Shown here: positions 60,425-64,000 of the stretch, piece by piece
How positions within the stretch are numbered: the stretch's first letter is position 1
Layout: each line of letters opens with the position of its first letter
Assembly: GCA_034007745.1 (NCBI GenBank)
Contig: JAVEQI010000003.1
Location: forward strand, 1-64,000
Direction: 5' to 3'
From: Desulforapulum sp034007745
GTDB lineage: Bacteria > Desulfobacterota > Desulfobacteria > Desulfobacterales > Desulfobacteraceae
DNA length: 64,000 bases
Notes under the pieces: model-generated
Databases searched by the model: none
What the model was told of the DNA's origin: nothing
What the model saw: the letters and a program-made list of their open reading frames with translations, nothing else
Translations under genes and position numbers: made by a program

Positions 60425-61682
60425 TTGGGCAATAGATCAATTAGCTGATTTGGTACACATCCAGAAGGGCAAAAAGGTTGAAACGAGTGAATTTCAGCTA
60501 CCAGGCTATGATGCCTATTTAGGTGCAAGTTCATTAGCTGGTGTAAATAACACCTATGCATCCATTCATCTATCAATCACTGCAAATGAAAATGATGTAT
60601 TAATGCTTTGGGATGGAGAGCGAAGTGGTTTGGTTGGTCATAATTTAAAAGGAATTGTGTCATCAACGGTTGCAAAACTATCGCCCAATGGAAAAATCAT
60701 AAGCACGTTACTCTACTACTATCTGCTACATAGTTTTGAGTGGATTCAAAATCGAAGAACTGGTACTGGAGTGCCACACGTACCAAAAGATTTGGTGAGA
60801 ATACTGAAGCTAAGATATCCTAAAGAGAAAAAATATCAAAAAAAAATATCTGTAATTTTAGAAAAGATAGACCAAAGCATCAAAAAAACCGAAGCCCTGA
60901 TCCACAAATACCAGCAAATCAAAGCCGGTTTAATGCACGACTTGTTTACCCGTGGCGTTACCGCAGATGGCAAACTCCGTCCCCCTAGAGAACAAGCCCC
61001 TGATCTTTACAAGAAAACTCCCATTGGCTGGATTCCGAAGGGGTGGGAAGCTAAAAGACTCGGTAACATTTTAGAAGATTCTGGCAGTTATTTACAAACA
61101 GGCCCTTTTGGTAGCCAGTTACACGCTCACGAATATACATATGAAGGTGTTCCAGTGGTGATGCCGCAAAATATTAATGACGGAAAGATTGATAGCACTG
61201 ACATTGCCAGAATTCCTGAAAAACGTGCACAAATTCTTTATAAACACAGACTGAAAATTGGCGACATTATTATCTCAAGGCGTGGAGAATTAAATAGAGC
61301 AGCTGCAGTAACCGAAATCGAAAAAACTTGGGTTTGTGGAACTGGCTGTTTTTTGTTGAGATCTGGGGGAAGTAAATTGGATTCAACTTTTTTTTCTTAT
61401 ATATACAGTCATGATATCGTGCAACGCCAAATTGCAGGATTAGCTGTCGGATCAACAATGCCAAGTCTTAACAATACTGTTATGAATGTTTTATATTTCC
61501 CATGTGTAGAAAAAAACGAGCAGAAGAGAATTTCTGAAAGGCTAAAAATAGTAGAGCAGCACATCGAAGCACTGTTTGAACAAAAATTTAAACTTCTAAA
61601 ACAAAAATCAGGTCTCATGGAAGACCTCCTAACCGGCAAAGTCCAGGTAAAAACAAACCAGGAAGAACCCTGCCATGTCTGA
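60417..61682 (+). CDS. hsdS: Type I R-M specificity subunit HsdS
   Basis: A 421-residue specificity subunit with two target-recognition domains (about 1-130 and 200-350). Each is followed by a conserved helical repeat (KIDQSIKKTEALIHKYQQIKAGLMHDLFTRGV and EQHIEALFEQKFKLLKQKSGLMEDLLTGKV). The two domains define the two halves of the recognition sequence, which cannot be read from sequence. The first domain is distinctly more AT-rich than its neighbours, typical of HsdS exchange. It overlaps hsdM by 8 bp and hsdR by 8 bp. Confidence 0.92.
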   Translation: MSDWAIDQLADLVHIQKGKKVETSEFQLPGYDAYLGASSLAGVNNTYASIHLSITANENDVLMLWDGERSGLVGHNLKGIVSSTVAKLSPNGKIISTLLYYYLLHSFEWIQNRRTGTGVPHVPKDLVRILKLRYPKEKKYQKKISVILEKIDQSIKKTEALIHKYQQIKAGLMHDLFTRGVTADGKLRPPREQAPDLYKKTPIGWIPKGWEAKRLGNILEDSGSYLQTGPFGSQLHAHEYTYEGVPVVMPQNINDGKIDSTDIARIPEKRAQILYKHRLKIGDIIISRRGELNRAAAVTEIEKTWVCGTGCFLLRSGGSKLDSTFFSYIYSHDIVQRQIAGLAVGSTMPSLNNTVMNVLYFPCVEKNEQKRISERLKIVEQHIEALFEQKFKLLKQKSGLMEDLLTGKVQVKTNQEEPCHV

Positions 61683-64000
61683 ATACACCGAAGTGGAACA
61701 GCCTTTTCTGGAACAGCTTGAATCGCTTGGCTGGACAGCCGTTGACCAGGGGCCGGACATTCCCCATGATTCCGGCAAGAGCCTGCGCCAGACCTTTCGC
61801 CAGTGGATTTTGCCTGACCTGTTTGCAGGGGCTGTTGCGGACATCAATAGAACAGCAGAGGGTAAAACCTGGCTGACCAACAGGCAGCTCAATGATCTCC
61901 AGGAGCAGATTCTGCGCCAGCCCAATCAAACCCTGCTTGAAGCCAATGAAGCCATCCAGAGGCTGATCTTTAAAGCCCAGGTGGATGTCAACGAGGTCAC
62001 GGGGGAAGAGGATCCTGTGGTTAAGCTCATTGATTTTGAGACTCCGGAAAACAACCTTTTCCACGCCATCAACCAGTTCCGCATTGATACTCCAGGGTGT
62101 GTAAGGCAGTTTATCATTCCTGATATTGTCCTGTTTGTGAATGGAATCCCCCTGGTGGTGGTGGAGTGTAAAAAGGGCGGGCCAACCTGTGCCAATCCCA
62201 TGGATGAGGCCTTTGTGCAGTTGCAGCGGTACATGAACCAGCGAAGTGCCACAACGGCCCAGGGATTAAAGGAGGGGGAACCCCGGTTGTTTTATACCAT
62301 ACTTCTATTGATCCGCACCTGCGGCCTTGGGGCGGATTTCGGGACCATCACATCCGGTGAGGAGCATTTTTTCCCCTGGAAGACCCAGTGGCCTGATGAC
62401 GAGGATACTGCAAGGGGCAGAACAGAGCAGGAGCAGCTGATTGCCGGGATGCTGAACAAGAAGAACCTGATGCAGATTCTGCGGACATTCTCGGTGTTCA
62501 TGGATACGGACACAGGCCCCCGGATCAAGGTGGTCTGCCGGTACCAGCAGTTTCGGGCAGCCAATAAAATTTGTGAACAGCTGAGAACCGGAAAAACACC
62601 TGCCCAGCGAAGCGGGGTGGTCTGGCACACCCAGGGATCGGGCAAATCTTTGACCATGGTCTTTGCGGCGAGGATGATACGGGCGTCAAAAGATCTGAGT
62701 GATTTTAAAATCGTGCTCATCAATGACCGAGTTGATCTTGAAGAGCAGCTGGGTAGAACTGCGGCCCTGATCGGCGGTCGGGTCAATATGATCGTCAGCA
62801 CCAGGGATCTGCGTCGGAAGTTGAGCCGTGACACCTCGGACATCAATATGGTCATGGTGCACAAGTTCCAGATAAGAGAACAGGCTTTAACTCTTCAGGC
62901 GGCCGAAGTCCTGGCCACCTACCAGGCCATGCCGTCGGGAAAAAGCTTTGGCGAGATCAATGATTCCCAGCGGATTTTGTTGATGATTGACGAGGCCCAC
63001 AGGACCCAGAGTTCAGACCTGGGGGATAATATTGTGGAGGCCTTTCCCAATGCCGCCAGGATCGCATTCACCGGAACTCCCCTGATCACCAAACGCCATG
63101 GAGAGAAAAAAACTTATAAACGGTTCGGCCACTATATCGATACCTATCGGCTGATGGATGCGGTCAATGACGGTGCCACACTCCAGATCCTCTACGAGGG
63201 GAAAACCGCAGACACGGCATTGAATGAGAAGCATGGCTTTGAAACAGCCTTTGAAGACATGTTCAGGGACCGGTCAGAGGAAGAGCTCCTGGCCATTAAG
63301 AAAAAGTATGGGGTCACCGGTGATATTCTCGAAGCCCAGGAGCGGATCAACGCCATTGCAAAGGATCTGGTGGACCACTATATCAACAATATCCTGCCCA
63401 ACGGATTCAAGGCCCAGGTGGTCTGCCATTCAAAACTTGCGGCCATCCGGTATCAAACGGCCATCCAGGATGCTTTAAAGGCCCGTGTGGCAAAGGAAAA
63501 GGCAAAAGAGGCTCCTGACCTTGAATGGATCAAAAAGCTGAAGTTTTTAAAGGCAGCCGTGGTCGTATCAAGCGATGGAACCAATGAAGCCGCCTGGATT
63601 ACCCAGGCAAATAAACAGGCCAGGGCCTGGAATGCAGTAAAAAATTTCTGCAGGCCCTTTGACTATGATGATCCGGACAAGGAATTTACGGGGATCGCTT
63701 TTTTGATTGTCTGCGATATGCTGCTCACAGGATTTGACGCCCCCATTGAACAGGTCATGTATATTGACAAAAAAATCCGGGAACATACCCTGCTCCAGGC
63801 CATTGCCAGGACCAATCGGGTGGCAAAGGGGAAGAATCGGGGGCTTATTGTTGACTATATCGGGCTTGCCAACCATCTTACCCAGGCCCTGACCCTGTAT
63901 GCGGCCACAGATGAACAAGAAGAGCTGGCCCAGGGGCTGAAAAGCATCACCTCTGAGATGCCGGTCTTAGAAGAGCGGTATCAACGGCTGGTGCAGTTGT
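61675..64000 (+). CDS. hsdR: Type I restriction enzyme HsdR, C-terminus cut by window edge
   Basis: The first 775 residues of the translocase/nuclease. The PD-(D/E)xK nuclease region shows PDIVLFVNGIPLVVVECKKG (about 142-161). SF2 helicase motifs follow: Walker A TQGSGKSLTM, DEAH box LLMIDEAHRTQ, motif III FTGTPL, and late motifs VVCHSKLAAIRYQ, LLTGFDAP and AIARTNR. It cleaves DNA at a distance when the site is unmethylated. The ATG at 61675 overlaps hsdS and has GGAAGAA upstream. The gene continues past 64000. Confidence 0.95.
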   Translation, partial: MSEYTEVEQPFLEQLESLGWTAVDQGPDIPHDSGKSLRQTFRQWILPDLFAGAVADINRTAEGKTWLTNRQLNDLQEQILRQPNQTLLEANEAIQRLIFKAQVDVNEVTGEEDPVVKLIDFETPENNLFHAINQFRIDTPGCVRQFIIPDIVLFVNGIPLVVVECKKGGPTCANPMDEAFVQLQRYMNQRSATTAQGLKEGEPRLFYTILLLIRTCGLGADFGTITSGEEHFFPWKTQWPDDEDTARGRTEQEQLIAGMLNKKNLMQILRTFSVFMDTDTGPRIKVVCRYQQFRAANKICEQLRTGKTPAQRSGVVWHTQGSGKSLTMVFAARMIRASKDLSDFKIVLINDRVDLEEQLGRTAALIGGRVNMIVSTRDLRRKLSRDTSDINMVMVHKFQIREQALTLQAAEVLATYQAMPSGKSFGEINDSQRILLMIDEAHRTQSSDLGDNIVEAFPNAARIAFTGTPLITKRHGEKKTYKRFGHYIDTYRLMDAVNDGATLQILYEGKTADTALNEKHGFETAFEDMFRDRSEEELLAIKKKYGVTGDILEAQERINAIAKDLVDHYINNILPNGFKAQVVCHSKLAAIRYQTAIQDALKARVAKEKAKEAPDLEWIKKLKFLKAAVVVSSDGTNEAAWITQANKQARAWNAVKNFCRPFDYDDPDKEFTGIAFLIVCDMLLTGFDAPIEQVMYIDKKIREHTLLQAIARTNRVAKGKNRGLIVDYIGLANHLTQALTLYAATDEQEELAQGLKSITSEMPVLEERYQRLVQL

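Noticed and set aside
57683..64000. The R-M locus as a phage-defence island with extra genes
   Set aside because: Only hsdM, hsdS and hsdR are visible; no further defence gene, integrase or att site is seen in the window.

Overview
The window reads as one chromosomal segment of a strictly anaerobic deltaproteobacterium, most likely a Desulfobacterium/Desulfobacteraceae-type sulfate reducer. The evidence is the gene mix: a flavodiiron protein, a BadF-type acyl-CoA dehydratase activase, anaerobic corrinoid genes, LL-diaminopimelate aminotransferase, an ADP-forming acyl-CoA synthetase, ETF with several acyl-CoA dehydrogenases, and tandem MoeA paralogs. This is inference from content; no rRNA or tRNA gene was seen that would fix the taxonomy.

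Layout. 1-4.9 kb (minus): the end of a PIF1-like helicase, flavodiiron protein FprA, a VOC protein, then a UROD/MetE-like protein, a DUF4442 hotdog protein and a BadF-type activase. 5-8.4 kb: a membrane-anchored unknown, cobU and cobO, then about 1.2 kb of decayed DNA. That stretch holds a promoter, a complete cobalamin riboswitch, two intrinsic terminators, two parS-like palindromes and remnants of cbiG/cobE-like and RND-pump genes. 8.7-12.3 kb (minus): panB, a DUF2520 dehydrogenase-like protein, and an Hpt / REC-PP2C / RsbW-like signalling module. 12.4-17 kb (plus): hisS, aspS, xpt and an HD-domain protein. 17-23.2 kb (minus): minCDE, a histidine kinase-receiver protein and an M16C metalloprotease. 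23.4-29 kb (plus): rsmA, dapL and two moeA genes, the second fused to a binding-protein-like domain. 29-37.6 kb (minus): citrate synthase, an FmdB-like protein, recN and the livKHMGF branched-chain amino-acid transporter, with a 173-bp three-tier inverted repeat between livK and livH. 37.8-45.3 kb: nadK, a DMT transporter, DUF554, an ADP-forming acyl-CoA synthetase with its TetR regulator, and a tandem universal stress protein. 45.3-47.1 kb (minus): etfBA. 47.4-56.4 kb (plus): pncB, then an acyl-CoA catabolic operon (ACAD, TetR, APH-like kinase, 3-hydroxyacyl-CoA dehydrogenase, second ACAD, ferredoxin-nitroreductase, SDR). 56.5-57.3 kb (minus): an alpha/beta hydrolase. 57.7-64 kb (plus): a type I restriction-modification locus, hsdM-hsdS-hsdR, cut by the right edge.

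How the genes work together. The clearest link is a 14-bp palindrome, AACGAACGTTCGTT. It lies perfectly upstream of the acyl-CoA operon and with one mismatch upstream of etfBA, so the operon's TetR protein probably co-controls dehydrogenases and their electron acceptor. Pairing of an ACAD11-like dehydrogenase with an APH-like kinase suggests breakdown of 4-hydroxyacyl-CoA by phosphorylation and elimination. The points most worth a second look are an in-frame amber codon in hsdM directly after its NPPF catalytic motif, the orphan B12 riboswitch with parS-like sites, and the acyl-CoA/ETF regulon.
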